64,000 nt of DNA from Flavobacterium sp. (GCF_027483985.1 NZ_JAIXTJ010000050.1:124001-188000); one strand, 5' to 3'. Counted from the stretch's first letter, positions 31,591-40,865 are shown. Program-made: numbers and translations. The notes: a model not told the origin generated them from the letters alone.

Positions 31591-32686
31591 ATGACAAATA
31601 CCGAACAAATTAAAGGTATTGTAGAACGTCTTGGTGCGTTGAGGAGGTATCTTTGACATTGATGCCAAGCTTATCGAAATAAACAACGAAGAAGAAAAGA
31701 CCTTCGCACCTGATTTTTGGAACAATGCCAAAGAAGCTGAAATTCTCGTCAGAAACCTTCGCTCTAAGAAAAAATGGGTAGAAGATTTTGAGAAAGCACA
31801 TTCGCTTACTGAAGAACTTCAAATGACTTATGACTTTTATAAAGAAGGTGATGCTTCAGAAGAAGAGCTTGATTTGCAATTTGAACTTACAAGAACACAT
31901 CTCGAAGACATTGAATTCAGAAATATGCTATCTGATGAAGGTGATAATTTGAGTGCTGTTTTGCAAATTACTGCTGGTGCTGGCGGTACAGAAAGTTGCG
32001 ATTGGGCTTCAATGTTAATGCGAATGTATTTGATGTGGGCCGAAAAGCAAAAATTTAAAATAAAAGAATTGAACTTTCAAGAAGGAGACGTTGCCGGAAT
32101 TAAAACCGTTACGCTAGAAATTGAAGGTGATTTTGCTTTTGGATATCTCAAAGGAGAAAATGGCGTACATCGATTAGTTCGAATTTCTCCATTTGATAGC
32201 AATGCTAAAAGGCATACTTCATTTGCTTCTGTTTATGTTTATCCTTTGGTTGATGATACTATCGAAATTGAAATCAATCCCGCTGATATTGAAATTACAA
32301 CGGCGCGATCAAGTGGTGCTGGTGGACAGAACGTAAATAAAGTTGAAACCAAAGTACAATTAGTTCACAAACCAACCGGAATTCAAATTCAGTGCTCAGA
32401 AACTCGTTCGCAACACGATAATAGAAATCGTGCTATGCAAATGTTACGTTCACAATTGTATGAAATTGAATTAAAAAAACAATTAGCACAAAGAGCCGAT
32501 ATTGAAGCAGGAAAAATGAAAATTGAATGGGGTTCACAAATAAGAAATTATGTAATGCAACCCTACAAACTGGTCAAAGATGTTCGAACAGGAAAAGAAA
32601 CTAGCGATGTTGATGGTGTAATGAATGGTGAAATTGACGAGTTTTTAAAAGCCTATTTAATGATGATGGGACAAAAAGAAGAGTAA
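31591..32686 (+). CDS. prfB: peptide chain release factor 2, programmed +1 frameshift, 364 aa
   Basis: Class I release factor for UGA and UAA codons. The first 21 codons run from the ATG at 31591 to CTT at 31651-31653, then an in-frame TGA at 31654-31656. The sequence AGGAGG lies just upstream and CTTTGAC spans the slip site, the classical RF2 autoregulatory arrangement. Shifting +1 (31655 onward) opens the frame to the stop at 32686. Downstream are the codon-recognition tripeptide SPF ([12 protein letters not shown]) and the catalytic GGQ ([15 protein letters not shown]). The true gene is join(31591..31653, 31655..32686). Low RF2 favours the shift, so RF2 controls its own level. Confidence 0.97.
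31642..31657 (+). promoter_or_regulatory. prfB recoding site (+1 frameshift)
   Basis: An internal Shine-Dalgarno-like AGGAGG precedes CTT TGA C by a short spacer. Pausing at UGA lets the ribosome slip one base forward onto GAC. An exact anti-SD match is notable because flavobacteria rarely use Shine-Dalgarno sites for initiation. Confidence 0.93.
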
Positions 32687-32713
32687 TCTAATTTAACTCA
32701 AACCAAAATATTT

Positions 32714-33943
32714 ATGAAACTAACAAAAATCTATTTGCTCTTATTTTTCACCTCTATAATGGTGGCTCAAAACAAATATCAAAAAGGACATTATATTCTT
32801 AATAATGGTACTAAAGTTGATTGCTACATTAAAAATTATGACTGGAAAAACAATCCAACAAAAATTGAAACTAAGCAAACATTAGATTCTCAAAATATAG
32901 ATATTACAATTCAAGAATGTAAAGAATTTTCTATTGATAATGAATCAAAGTTTATCAAACAAACAGTAGATATTGATACTTCTCCTGATGGTGGTTACAA
33001 TACTTTAACGAAGTCCAAAGAGCCAATTTTTAAAAGTTTTACTGTATTTTTAAAAGTCTTAGTTGAAGGTAAATATTCCTTATACAACTTTGAAAGTGAA
33101 GCTATTTCAGAGCGCTTTTTTTATAAAGTTGATAATTCAGAAATTAAACAATTAGTTTATAAAAGATATATGAATTCTGACAGTGGTCAAACTAATGTTT
33201 ACAGTAATGAAGCTTATAAAATTGAACTTAATAAAACGGTTACTTGTCCAGAAAACATAATTTTAAATGCTGCTAATTTAGAATATAGAAAAAATAAATT
33301 GGCAGATTTTTTTATTAAAGCTAACAGTTGTAACGGAATTGCAAATAATAGCTTCGCTGCTAAAGATAAATCCATTAAAGTTAATTTTAAACCTGTAATA
33401 GGAATAAATAATAGTTCCATTAATATTTATCGAAAATTCGGAAATATTAATGGTAGTCACGATTTATCAAAAGAAGTTTCATTATCCTTTGGTGGTGAAA
33501 TTGAATTTATACTACCTTTTAACAATAATAATTGGTCATTCTATATTCAACCTACTTACAATACTTATGATGGAAATGCTACTCTATATTATCCACAATA
33601 TATTACTCCGTATTATGCAGTTTCGGCTAATTTAAATTATTTAAATATTCCAATTGCAGGAAGAAGGTATTTTCATTTTTCACCTAAATCAAAGTTATTT
33701 CTTAATTTTGGTATGAATTTAACTTTTATAAGTAAAAAATCTGAACTTAATGTTGAAAGACAAGGAACTATAAATTACGAAGGTAATAGATTTAATTTCC
33801 TATTAGGAATTGGATATCAATTTAATAAAATAAGCATTGAACTTGTTCAGTATAGTAATTTAGAATTAAAAACGGTTTCAAATGAAGATGTTTCGGATAC
33901 TTTCAAAAATATGTCATTAAACTTGAAATATAAATTGTTCTAA
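32714..33943 (+). CDS. outer-membrane beta-barrel-like protein, 409 aa
   Basis: Not recognised by family name. A signal peptide (MKLTKIYLLLFFTSIMVAQN) precedes an N-terminal region of about 190 residues with many charged strands, then a C-terminal half with alternating hydrophobic and aromatic residues (WSFYIQPTYNTYDGNATLYY, FRFNFLLGIGYQFNKI-like strands). The last residues, MSLNLKYKLF, end in phenylalanine as in outer-membrane barrels. It is probably a Bacteroidota-specific outer-membrane protein. It starts 27 bases after prfB, so it may be co-transcribed, with a terminator downstream. Confidence 0.72.
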   Translation: MKLTKIYLLLFFTSIMVAQNKYQKGHYILNNGTKVDCYIKNYDWKNNPTKIETKQTLDSQNIDITIQECKEFSIDNESKFIKQTVDIDTSPDGGYNTLTKSKEPIFKSFTVFLKVLVEGKYSLYNFESEAISERFFYKVDNSEIKQLVYKRYMNSDSGQTNVYSNEAYKIELNKTVTCPENIILNAANLEYRKNKLADFFIKANSCNGIANNSFAAKDKSIKVNFKPVIGINNSSINIYRKFGNINGSHDLSKEVSLSFGGEIEFILPFNNNNWSFYIQPTYNTYDGNATLYYPQYITPYYAVSANLNYLNIPIAGRRYFHFSPKSKLFLNFGMNLTFISKKSELNVERQGTINYEGNRFNFLLGIGYQFNKISIELVQYSNLELKTVSNEDVSDTFKNMSLNLKYKLF

Positions 33944-34016
33944 AAAAAGATTTGTGAAGTTAAAATAGTAACTTTTGGAAATCATTAATTGAAATACATT
34001 AACGGCTAAGTAAAAA

Positions 34017-34051
34017 AAATCCCCAAACGGTTTATAACTATTTGGGGATTT
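34017..34051. terminator. bidirectional intrinsic terminator
   Basis: Perfect 11-bp stem AAATCCCCAAA/TTTGGGGATTT with a 13-base loop, between the convergent barrel-protein and DUF5117 metalloprotease genes. Confidence 0.85.
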
Positions 34052-34071
34052 AAAATTTATAAGAATTTTGA

Positions 34072-36615
34072 TTACCTATTCGGATTTAATGCTTTGTCAA
34101 TTCTTGCCACTAAATCAGCAATATGAAATTTGCTTAATCTATCGGTTGCAGTTGTTGAAGCAATTTTTAATTGAGTTCTTAATTCAACCAAATGTCCTCT
34201 TGCAATCGAAGGTAAATCGGTATCGGCAATAACAATTCTTCTTCCGTTGAAATTGGCAGTTACATTTCTTTCTAAACTGATGGCATCAATTAATTTTGTT
34301 ACAAAACCTTTTTGCAAATTTCTTCTGTATACATCAATGGCTGCATTAGTTTTTAATTCAGAAAAAATACCGCGCTTTAAATCTGTCATTAATTCATCTA
34401 CAGAATAGTTTGCTTTGTTTAAAGAGGAAGTTTCTATTAATCGCGCCATTCTGTCAAGCGATAATACATTAGATAATGTTCCATCTTGAACACTTTTCAT
34501 TAATTCTACTCCATTATCTGGACTAATTTTAGCGATAATATTTTGATCTAATAACCAAGTTGGCGTTTTAAATACTTGCTCATTTAAGAAAGCAACAGCT
34601 TCATTTTGGATAGCCGATGGAACCACTTCATATTCGTTTCCAACCATATCATAGGTTTTAGGATTTTCATAAATTCCACCAATATTTTTGGTAACGTGAC
34701 CCGTATAGCGACGGAATTGACCTATTAAAGAATTGTATAAACCTTCTAGTTCAGAATAGTCCTCACCTTTTTCTTTGCTCCATTCAATTAAGTTTGGCAA
34801 AATTCTTTTTAGGTTTTTGATTCCATATTCTGATGCTTTCATTGCATTATCGCCCAAATCTTCAGTTTGATAACGTGGATCAAACGGACTTGATTCTGTA
34901 CCAAACCATAATCTACGATTTTTATAAGCCTCTTTGGTCATTTCATTTAACAATGCTTTCTCAGCATCTTCTGATTTGGCATCATTAAAATAAGAATAAC
35001 CCCATTTGATCGCCCATTTGTCGTAATCGCCAATTCTCGGGAACAAATCAGTAACACCATCTTCAGGTTGCGCAACATAGTTAAATCTTGCATAATCCAT
35101 TATTGAAGAAGTATGTCCGTTTTTCTTTTGAAACTCCGGATTTCTTAGCATTTCTAAAGGCGTAGCGTTACTTGCACCCATATTGTGACGTAAACCTAGT
35201 GTGTGTCCAACTTCGTGAGCAGCTACAAATCGAATTAATTCACCCATTAATTTGTCATCAAACTTTTTATTTCTCGCTTTAGGTTCAACTGCTGCGGTTT
35301 GAATCAAATACCAGTCACGTAACAAACTCATAATATTGTGGTACCAACCAATATGACTTTCCATAATTTCACCTGTTCTTGGATCGTGTACATTTGGACC
35401 GTAAGCATTTTGAATTTCTGCTGCAAAATATCGTACAACCGAAAAACGAGCGTCTTCAAGACTCATTGTTGGATCGTTTTCTGGCCAATATTCGCCGCGA
35501 ATGGCATTCTTCCATCCTGCAAATTCAAATGCAGCTTGCCAATCATCAATACCTTGCTTGATAAAAGGCTTCCATTTATCAGGAGTTGCTGGATCTAAAT
35601 AATAAACAATTGGTTTTTTAGGTTCAATTAATTCTCCACGCTTTTGCTTTTCAGCATCTTCTGCATTTTTTGGTTCTAATCTCCATCTAACAGCAAAAAT
35701 TTCTGAATCTGCTTTTTGAGAATCTTCTTCAAAAACATCATATCCATTGGCAAAATATCCTACTCTTTTATCAAAAGCACGCTTGCGCATCGGATTTTCT
35801 GGTAATAAAATAAATGAAGTATTTATTTCCATTGTAACCACTCCAGCATCTAACGCAGCAGGAAAATCAGTTCCAATTTTAGGCGTTGGATTTCTTGAAA
35901 TTTGAGGAGCAACGGTTGAAAAAGTTTTTGTAGTTCTTATTTCAGTATTTATCGGAAAACTTTTTACAAATTGAATGAACGATTTATCTTTTTGAAAAGC
36001 CTGAATACTTAGCAATTGCTTGTTTACCGGATTCAATGAAAAAATTTGAGTATCCGAATCAAAAGCCGCTGTCATATCTATAACACTAGCTTCATTTTCT
36101 TTTCCTGATTCTGATTTTTTGTAGGCTAAAACATCGTAGATACCAATGATTGGATCAGCACTCGAATTTTTAACCGATTTTGTAATTGGCTTATTTTCAT
36201 CAGGAGTTGTAATCACATACGTAATAGAACGTAATAAAATCGTGTTGTTCATTCCTTTCTCAAAACGCACCACTTGACGATTAATTTCTTCACCACCAAA
36301 AATTCCTCCACCAGCAGGTGTTTTAGAATATCTTGTAATGGTCATAATTTCTTTACCTAATAATGATTCAGAAATTTCAAATAAATATTTGTCACCAACT
36401 TTGTGTACATCAATTAAACCTTTTTGAGTTACAGCGGTAGAATCAATAACCTTTTTATAAGGTTTAGGCTCTTTTTTTGCATCTGGTTTTTTGGCTTCCG
36501 CAGCAATTGGTGGAGCTGGAGTGTTGCCTTTCTTTTTGTCATTCTTTTGTGAAAAACTTGTTGTATTTGACAAAAGAGCTAAACAAAAAATAATCTGAAG
36601 AGATTTTTTAATCAT
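34072..36615 (-). CDS. zinc-dependent metalloprotease (DUF5117/DUF5118 type), secreted, 847 aa
   Basis: Large exported metalloprotease common in Bacteroidota. The ATG at 36615 (MIKKSLQIIFCLALLSNTTSFS) replaces a TTG at 36642 and gives a normal signal peptide. A low-complexity K/P/A-rich segment follows (residues 25-55), then a DUF5118-like beta domain. The catalytic zinc site HEVGHTLGLRHNMGAS, a metzincin-like HExxHxxGxxH, is at residue 467. A methionine in SSIMDYARFNYVAQ soon after fits the met-turn of that clan. No T9SS C-terminal domain is evident. It is likely periplasmic or surface-exposed, with an unknown substrate. Confidence 0.88.
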   Translation of the reverse strand: MIKKSLQIIFCLALLSNTTSFSQKNDKKKGNTPAPPIAAEAKKPDAKKEPKPYKKVIDSTAVTQKGLIDVHKVGDKYLFEISESLLGKEIMTITRYSKTPAGGGIFGGEEINRQVVRFEKGMNNTILLRSITYVITTPDENKPITKSVKNSSADPIIGIYDVLAYKKSESGKENEASVIDMTAAFDSDTQIFSLNPVNKQLLSIQAFQKDKSFIQFVKSFPINTEIRTTKTFSTVAPQISRNPTPKIGTDFPAALDAGVVTMEINTSFILLPENPMRKRAFDKRVGYFANGYDVFEEDSQKADSEIFAVRWRLEPKNAEDAEKQKRGELIEPKKPIVYYLDPATPDKWKPFIKQGIDDWQAAFEFAGWKNAIRGEYWPENDPTMSLEDARFSVVRYFAAEIQNAYGPNVHDPRTGEIMESHIGWYHNIMSLLRDWYLIQTAAVEPKARNKKFDDKLMGELIRFVAAHEVGHTLGLRHNMGASNATPLEMLRNPEFQKKNGHTSSIMDYARFNYVAQPEDGVTDLFPRIGDYDKWAIKWGYSYFNDAKSEDAEKALLNEMTKEAYKNRRLWFGTESSPFDPRYQTEDLGDNAMKASEYGIKNLKRILPNLIEWSKEKGEDYSELEGLYNSLIGQFRRYTGHVTKNIGGIYENPKTYDMVGNEYEVVPSAIQNEAVAFLNEQVFKTPTWLLDQNIIAKISPDNGVELMKSVQDGTLSNVLSLDRMARLIETSSLNKANYSVDELMTDLKRGIFSELKTNAAIDVYRRNLQKGFVTKLIDAISLERNVTANFNGRRIVIADTDLPSIARGHLVELRTQLKIASTTATDRLSKFHIADLVARIDKALNPNR

Positions 36616-36722
36616 AAAATTTAGTTTAGTTAATTTGAACAAATATAATTTGAAAAAAGTTGAATTATTCGCAGTTAAATAAAGTTTAATAAAAAATTAT
36701 GAATTTATTCGAAATATTAGCT

Positions 36723-36730
36723 TACTTTTG
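36723..36730 (+). promoter_or_regulatory. -7 element for the candidate small RNA
   Basis: TACTTTTG is an exact TAnnTTTG match, ending 4-6 bases before the likely 5' end of the structured RNA. A clear -33 TTG was not found. Confidence 0.5.
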
Positions 36731-36734
36731 CATC

Positions 36735-36802
36735 GAGGATTCCGAAAGGAAGTTACACCTCACCACAATAGCCGATCGCTCCAGATCGGCTTTTGTATTT
36801 TT
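36735..36802 (+). ncRNA. candidate small structured RNA, about 65-70 nt
   Basis: Within a 275-base gap between two minus-strand genes, the plus strand holds a GC-enriched block with RNA-like structure. An outer stem GAGG/CCTC (36735-36738 with 36758-36761) encloses an inner hairpin TTCC-GAAA-GGAA, a GNRA-type tetraloop. A single-stranded CACCACAAT region follows, then a perfect 8-bp terminator stem AGCCGATC/GATCGGCT (36770-36777 with 36784-36791) with a T-rich tail. A promoter element precedes it and no open frame covers it. It may belong to a described flavobacterial RNA motif such as Flavo-1. I cannot confirm this without a covariance search. Confidence 0.6.
36770..36802 (+). terminator. 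intrinsic terminator of the candidate small RNA
   Basis: Perfect 8-bp GC-rich stem AGCCGATC/GATCGGCT with loop GCTCCA, followed by TTTGTATTTTT. Confidence 0.8.
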
Positions 36803-36820
36803 ATATAGTTATTGAATAAA

Positions 36821-36850
36821 AAAAAGCCACCTTAATTAAGATGGCTTTTT
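36821..36850 (-). terminator. intrinsic terminator of the lysine-rich protein gene
   Basis: Near-perfect palindrome of two 15-base arms around CTTAATTAAG with one mismatch, ending in AAAAAGCC on the left and GGCTTTTT on the right. It lies 41 bases beyond the stop at 36891 on the minus strand. Confidence 0.75.
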
Positions 36851-36890
36851 GGTACTTTTAAAGGAAGTAAATACTTTTATCCCTTTCTAA

Positions 36891-37391
36891 TTATTTCTTT
36901 TTTGCCTTAGCTTTCTTTTTAGCTTTAGCTTTTTTCTTTGCTTTTTCTTTCTTTTTAGCTTTGGCTTTATCCTTAGCTTTTTGTTTTTTAGCTTTCTCTT
37001 TCTTCTTAGCTTTTTTCTTTTTATCCTTATCGTTCTCTTTTTGAGTCTCTTTTTTGGCTACCGCTTTCTTTTTTGCTTTTTCTTTAGCTTTAGACTTTTT
37101 CTCTTTTTCTGAATCATTAATAATTTCAATGTTATCTGTATTTCCAGATGTAGCTTCCTCTAAAACTTCTTCTGCTTTTACTTCGGTTACTGTTGCTTCT
37201 TTAACAACTTTTGTTCTTGTTCGAGTTGGAGTCGCTTTTGGAGTTGTTGTTCTAGGCGCTCTAGTTCGTGTTTTAGGTTTTTCAGCAGCTACTTCTTCAG
37301 CTTTAGTTTCCGTCGAAACAATTGCTGACTCTTCTAAATTAGTTACTGCTTCTAAGTTATTCTCTTCTGTGTTTTCTGTGTTGTTCATCAT
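36891..37391 (-). CDS. lysine-rich histone H1-like low-complexity protein, 166 aa
   Basis: Strongly biased protein. The N-terminal 35 residues are acidic (MMNNTENTEENNLEAVTN), residues 40-65 carry PKTRTRAPRTTTPKATPTRT, and the C-terminal 70 residues consist of KKKAKAKKK-type repeats. The tail resembles bacterial histone-H1-like proteins that bind DNA or RNA through charge. It could be nucleoid-associated, but the acidic head and lack of an ordered domain make the function uncertain. Two possible start methionines lie side by side. It is a single gene followed by its own terminator. Confidence 0.75.
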   Translation of the reverse strand: MMNNTENTEENNLEAVTNLEESAIVSTETKAEEVAAEKPKTRTRAPRTTTPKATPTRTRTKVVKEATVTEVKAEEVLEEATSGNTDNIEIINDSEKEKKSKAKEKAKKKAVAKKETQKENDKDKKKKAKKKEKAKKQKAKDKAKAKKKEKAKKKAKAKKKAKAKKK

Positions 37392-37536
37392 TATGAGGTT
37401 ATCTTATATTTATTTTGTGTAAATTCAATGTAAATTTATGTTAACAAAAATACAACATAAAACGATTATCCAATGTTAAGTTTTTGATTTGGCTGAAAAC
37501 TTAACATTGGACATTAAAATTTGAAGTGCTATATTT

Positions 37537-38760
37537 TTATATACCTATCTCTATTTGAAAACGAACATACCAGTTATTTTTTGAAGTTCCATCATAGAAA
37601 TCTAAAACATCATAGTTGATTTCGCCCTGAACTTTAAAGGAATGTTCCCAAATGTATTTGGTTAGTCCTAAACTAAACTGTTTAGTGTTTGGAGTAAGTT
37701 GCTCAATATCATTTCCAACTTTTTGAATAGAATATCTTCCTATAAATTCGTAATTGGTTTTTGTATTATAACTTAACTGGTAATCAAATCCATTGCCTAC
37801 AAAAACATAATTTGATTCCGACAGATTTAACGGATTAAAAGTAACCGCATTGTCATTAGTAGTTCTTGACATATAACTTGTCATCGCAGCCCAACCATTG
37901 TATTTAAACATAGCATCAAGTAAAACTGACTTCATTGTTCGTGGTTCAAACAAATCATTTCCGAGTTGTCCTTGCGTTCGTCGTGCTTGGTTATTTTGCT
38001 GAAATGCACCCGATACCATTAACTTGGGTTTCTTTTCTCTAACAATATCTCCTTCAAAATTGGTTCCGTCTTTAGCGAAAGCACCAAAAGGAAACAACTC
38101 TGCTTTTCCGGTAATTGCAATTCCATCATCCGGATTATCAGTACTATTTCTGCCTTCACCTGAAGAAATTGCCGTTTTTAAATTATAGGAGAATTTATCT
38201 GTATACTCATTAATATTGTGGACTTGAAATCCAAAATCTCTATCAATTGTAAATCGAGCATTGTTAATTGTTCTATCGGTTAATTGCAATCCACCAGAAG
38301 AATTTACGCGTTGCCTATTTCCGGGTAACTTCGTTTGACCAAAACTAATATTCCAATGGTTATTTGGACGATAAAAAACAACAGCGTCACGAATAATATT
38401 TAGATTTTCACCTTCTTTGATTTCGCCAACATCGCCTGGCGCAAAAGATAATTGAATAGCATAAAGAAATTTTGGATTTCCAACATAACCATCAAAACGC
38501 AATCGCAAACGACGAATTTGTCCATCATAAGCGCCATTTTCACCATCATTTTCAATATAGGTAACCCTGTTTTGCATTCTAAATCGAATGTTCAATTGAA
38601 ATAAACTATCAGGAGAAGTCAATCCTAATCCTTTTCCAAAACTATAATAAGGCAAAGCAGATAACTTTAAATCATTATCAATTTTAGATTGATTTATAGT
38701 AATTTGAGCACAAGAAAAATTTAAGAAAAGAATACAAATGAACGCGAAAAATAATTTCAT
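37537..38760 (-). CDS. OprO/OprP-like phosphate-selective porin, 407 aa
   Basis: Outer-membrane channel. A signal peptide (MKLFFAFICILFLNFSCAQ) precedes a 16-strand-type barrel sequence with the motif IRRLRLRFDGYVGNPKFLYAIQ near residue 85, typical of the phosphate-selective porin O/P family. Later strands alternate aromatic and charged residues, ending IRFQIEIGI-like. It lies downstream of the phosphate permease and DUF47 genes on the same strand, so it probably brings phosphate across the outer membrane for that permease. A terminator-like hairpin lies between it and the permease, so expression may be partly uncoupled. Confidence 0.88.
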   Translation of the reverse strand: MKLFFAFICILFLNFSCAQITINQSKIDNDLKLSALPYYSFGKGLGLTSPDSLFQLNIRFRMQNRVTYIENDGENGAYDGQIRRLRLRFDGYVGNPKFLYAIQLSFAPGDVGEIKEGENLNIIRDAVVFYRPNNHWNISFGQTKLPGNRQRVNSSGGLQLTDRTINNARFTIDRDFGFQVHNINEYTDKFSYNLKTAISSGEGRNSTDNPDDGIAITGKAELFPFGAFAKDGTNFEGDIVREKKPKLMVSGAFQQNNQARRTQGQLGNDLFEPRTMKSVLLDAMFKYNGWAAMTSYMSRTTNDNAVTFNPLNLSESNYVFVGNGFDYQLSYNTKTNYEFIGRYSIQKVGNDIEQLTPNTKQFSLGLTKYIWEHSFKVQGEINYDVLDFYDGTSKNNWYVRFQIEIGI

Positions 38761-38792
38761 TTATTTAGAATTTGATAGTAGCAAATATAAAA

Positions 38793-38827
38793 AAACTCCT
38801 AAAAAAGCATACTTTATTTAGGAGTTT
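38793..38827 (-). terminator. terminator or attenuator between pit and porin genes
   Basis: Perfect 11-bp stem AAACTCCTAAA/TTTAGGAGTTT with a 13-base loop and a T-rich run on the minus strand. It lies 22 bases after the permease stop and may partly terminate before the porin gene. Confidence 0.8.
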
Positions 38828-38849
38828 ATATAATGAATAGATAATTTGT

Positions 38850-40178
38850 CTAAAATAATTTAATAAAATAATACATTAGCGCGGCTAAAACAGCCGAAAC
38901 CGGAATGGTTAAAACCCAGGCCCAAAGTAATTTCACGGTTACACCCCAACGTACAGCAGAAACTCTCTTGGTAACACCTACGCCGATGATCGAACCTGTG
39001 ATAGTATGTGTTGTTGATACAGGAATTTTAAAATGTTCTGTTGTAAACAAGGTTAAAGCTCCAGCAGATTCGGCTACAACACCTTCAAACGCTGTTACTT
39101 TCGTAATTTTAGAACCCATTGTTTTTACAATTTTCCATCCACCACTTAATGTTCCTAAAGCGATAACTGTGTAGCAAGTTAACGGAATCCATTCGGGCAT
39201 AACGCCATCAAAATGAACACCATTTGCATCGGACGGAAGTTTTACGTTTAGATCTAACCAATATCCAGATAAATCAAAATTCGGATTATCTTTAATAAAT
39301 ACTGCTACTGCAGCAGCAATAATTCCCATAACTTTTTGCGAATCATTTCCACCGTGACCTAAACTAAAGGCAGCAGAGGATAAAAGTTGCATTTTCTTTA
39401 AAACCTTTTCAGCCGTAGCTGTTGAAAAACTACTAAAGAATAAATTAAAGATGGCTAAACTATAAAATATAAAAGCAACTAAAAACCATTTAATATTGTG
39501 AGGTTCGGTAACAACGCTCCAAAAATGACTTTCAAATCTTGGTTTTTTAATATCTTCATAGTTCACCATAACAGAAACTAAAAACCAAGCTACTAAAACC
39601 ATTAAAATAAGAGTCACGATTTTAGGATAAATATTTTTCTTAGAAGAATACATTAACCAAATCGACATAAAGTAAGAAATGATCATTCCTAATAGTGGAG
39701 CCAAAACGATAAATAAAATAACAATAAATACACCTGAAGGTAATAATTCACCTTCTTTTGCAACTTTATACCAATTTACAATTCTGAAACCAGCGTGTTC
39801 AACGTCGGTTACACCAGAAAAACCGTGTGCAACTGCAGCACCAGCAAATCCGCCAATAAGAGTATGTGATGATGAAGACGGAATACCTTTTAACCAAGTG
39901 ATGATATTCCAAATAATTGCTGCAATAACACCTGCTAAAATTACAGTTAAATCAATACTACTCGTGTGTGCTGTTTTTGCAACAGTATCGGCTACACCAA
40001 ATCCGAAAACCCAATAAGCTAAAAAGTTAAAAAATGCTGCCCAAAGAACCGCTTGAAAAGGCGTTAATACTTTAGTAGCGACGATGGTAGCAATTGAGTT
40101 TGCAGCATCGTGAAAACCATTAATATAATCAAATACTAAGGCAAGAAATATAATTACTATTAATAAAGTAAAATCCAT
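38850..40178 (-). CDS. inorganic phosphate permease (Pit family), 442 aa
   Basis: Low-affinity phosphate transporter, symporting metal-phosphate with protons or sodium. The signature GFHDAANSIATIVATKVLTP near residue 20 and its repeat near residue 290 (LGHGGNDSQKVMGIIAAA) identify the inverted-repeat Pit fold. About ten transmembrane segments can be counted, with a longer loop in the middle. It follows the DUF47 gene by 26 bases, the standard arrangement for Pit transport in bacteria. Confidence 0.94.
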   Translation of the reverse strand: MDFTLLIVIIFLALVFDYINGFHDAANSIATIVATKVLTPFQAVLWAAFFNFLAYWVFGFGVADTVAKTAHTSSIDLTVILAGVIAAIIWNIITWLKGIPSSSSHTLIGGFAGAAVAHGFSGVTDVEHAGFRIVNWYKVAKEGELLPSGVFIVILFIVLAPLLGMIISYFMSIWLMYSSKKNIYPKIVTLILMVLVAWFLVSVMVNYEDIKKPRFESHFWSVVTEPHNIKWFLVAFIFYSLAIFNLFFSSFSTATAEKVLKKMQLLSSAAFSLGHGGNDSQKVMGIIAAAVAVFIKDNPNFDLSGYWLDLNVKLPSDANGVHFDGVMPEWIPLTCYTVIALGTLSGGWKIVKTMGSKITKVTAFEGVVAESAGALTLFTTEHFKIPVSTTHTITGSIIGVGVTKRVSAVRWGVTVKLLWAWVLTIPVSAVLAALMYYFIKLF

Positions 40179-40204
40179 AAATAGAGAATTTTAAGTAAAA
40201 TTAT

Positions 40205-40849
40205 TTATGAATGTTTTACAGAAATTTGTTCCATTACGTTAGAAACACTTTTACATTTGTCTGATGCCATTTCTAAAGCTGAAAGTACTTCTTTATATTT
40301 GATGATATTTTTAGCATCCGTTTCGTTTTCAAAAATATCTGCTACTGCTTTATCAAATACTACATCAGCTTTGCTTTCAAGTTTATTGATTTTTTTGCAA
40401 GTTTCCTTAATCATTTTGATATTACTCATATCTTTCAATTGCTTGATGCCTTCTCCTATTAATTGACAAGCTTCAAGATTTATCTCAGTTAATTTTCTAA
40501 TAGATTTAGTAATTTTATCAACTTGATATAATCTAATTCTACTAGCAGCACCGTGCATATTATCGGCCACGTTATCAATAGATTTAATTAAGGAGTGTAT
40601 ATCTTCTCTATCAAATGGAGTGATGAAATTTCTGCTTAATTCTAAGTGTGTTTTGTGAGTTATTTCTTCAATTGTTGCCTCAAGTTCTTCTATTTTTTTG
40701 AAATATTCTTCACGTTCAGCCTTTGGAGCATTTACAGCTTCGTGCAGCGTATCAGCTAAAATTATTAAATTTGCTGCAGCTTGTTCAAATAAAGGAAAGA
40801 ACTTTTTATCTTTCGGTACAAAAAATTGAAAAATATTGTTTAGTGTCAT
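40205..40849 (-). CDS. DUF47 family phosphate transport regulator (PhoU-like), 214 aa
   Basis: All-helical cytoplasmic protein of the DUF47/Pit accessory family, structurally similar to PhoU. Seen here: FPLFEQAAANLIILADTL near residue 18, the helix-rich EEITHKTHLELSRNFITPFDREDIHSLIKSID near residues 58-88 with conserved acidic and histidine residues that may bind metal, and KYKEVLSALEMASDKCKSVSNVME at the end. It probably regulates the permease encoded 26 bases downstream. A -7 element (TACATTTG, minus strand, 40866-40873) precedes the operon. Confidence 0.9.
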   Translation of the reverse strand: MTLNNIFQFFVPKDKKFFPLFEQAAANLIILADTLHEAVNAPKAEREEYFKKIEELEATIEEITHKTHLELSRNFITPFDREDIHSLIKSIDNVADNMHGAASRIRLYQVDKITKSIRKLTEINLEACQLIGEGIKQLKDMSNIKMIKETCKKINKLESKADVVFDKAVADIFENETDAKNIIKYKEVLSALEMASDKCKSVSNVMEQISVKHS

Positions 40850-40865
40850 TTTATATAATTTTGTG

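Noticed and set aside
36735..36802. Signal-recognition-particle 4.5S RNA or a tRNA
   Set aside because: The GGAA-type loop and stems do not match SRP RNA consensus, and no cloverleaf or CCA-type end is present.
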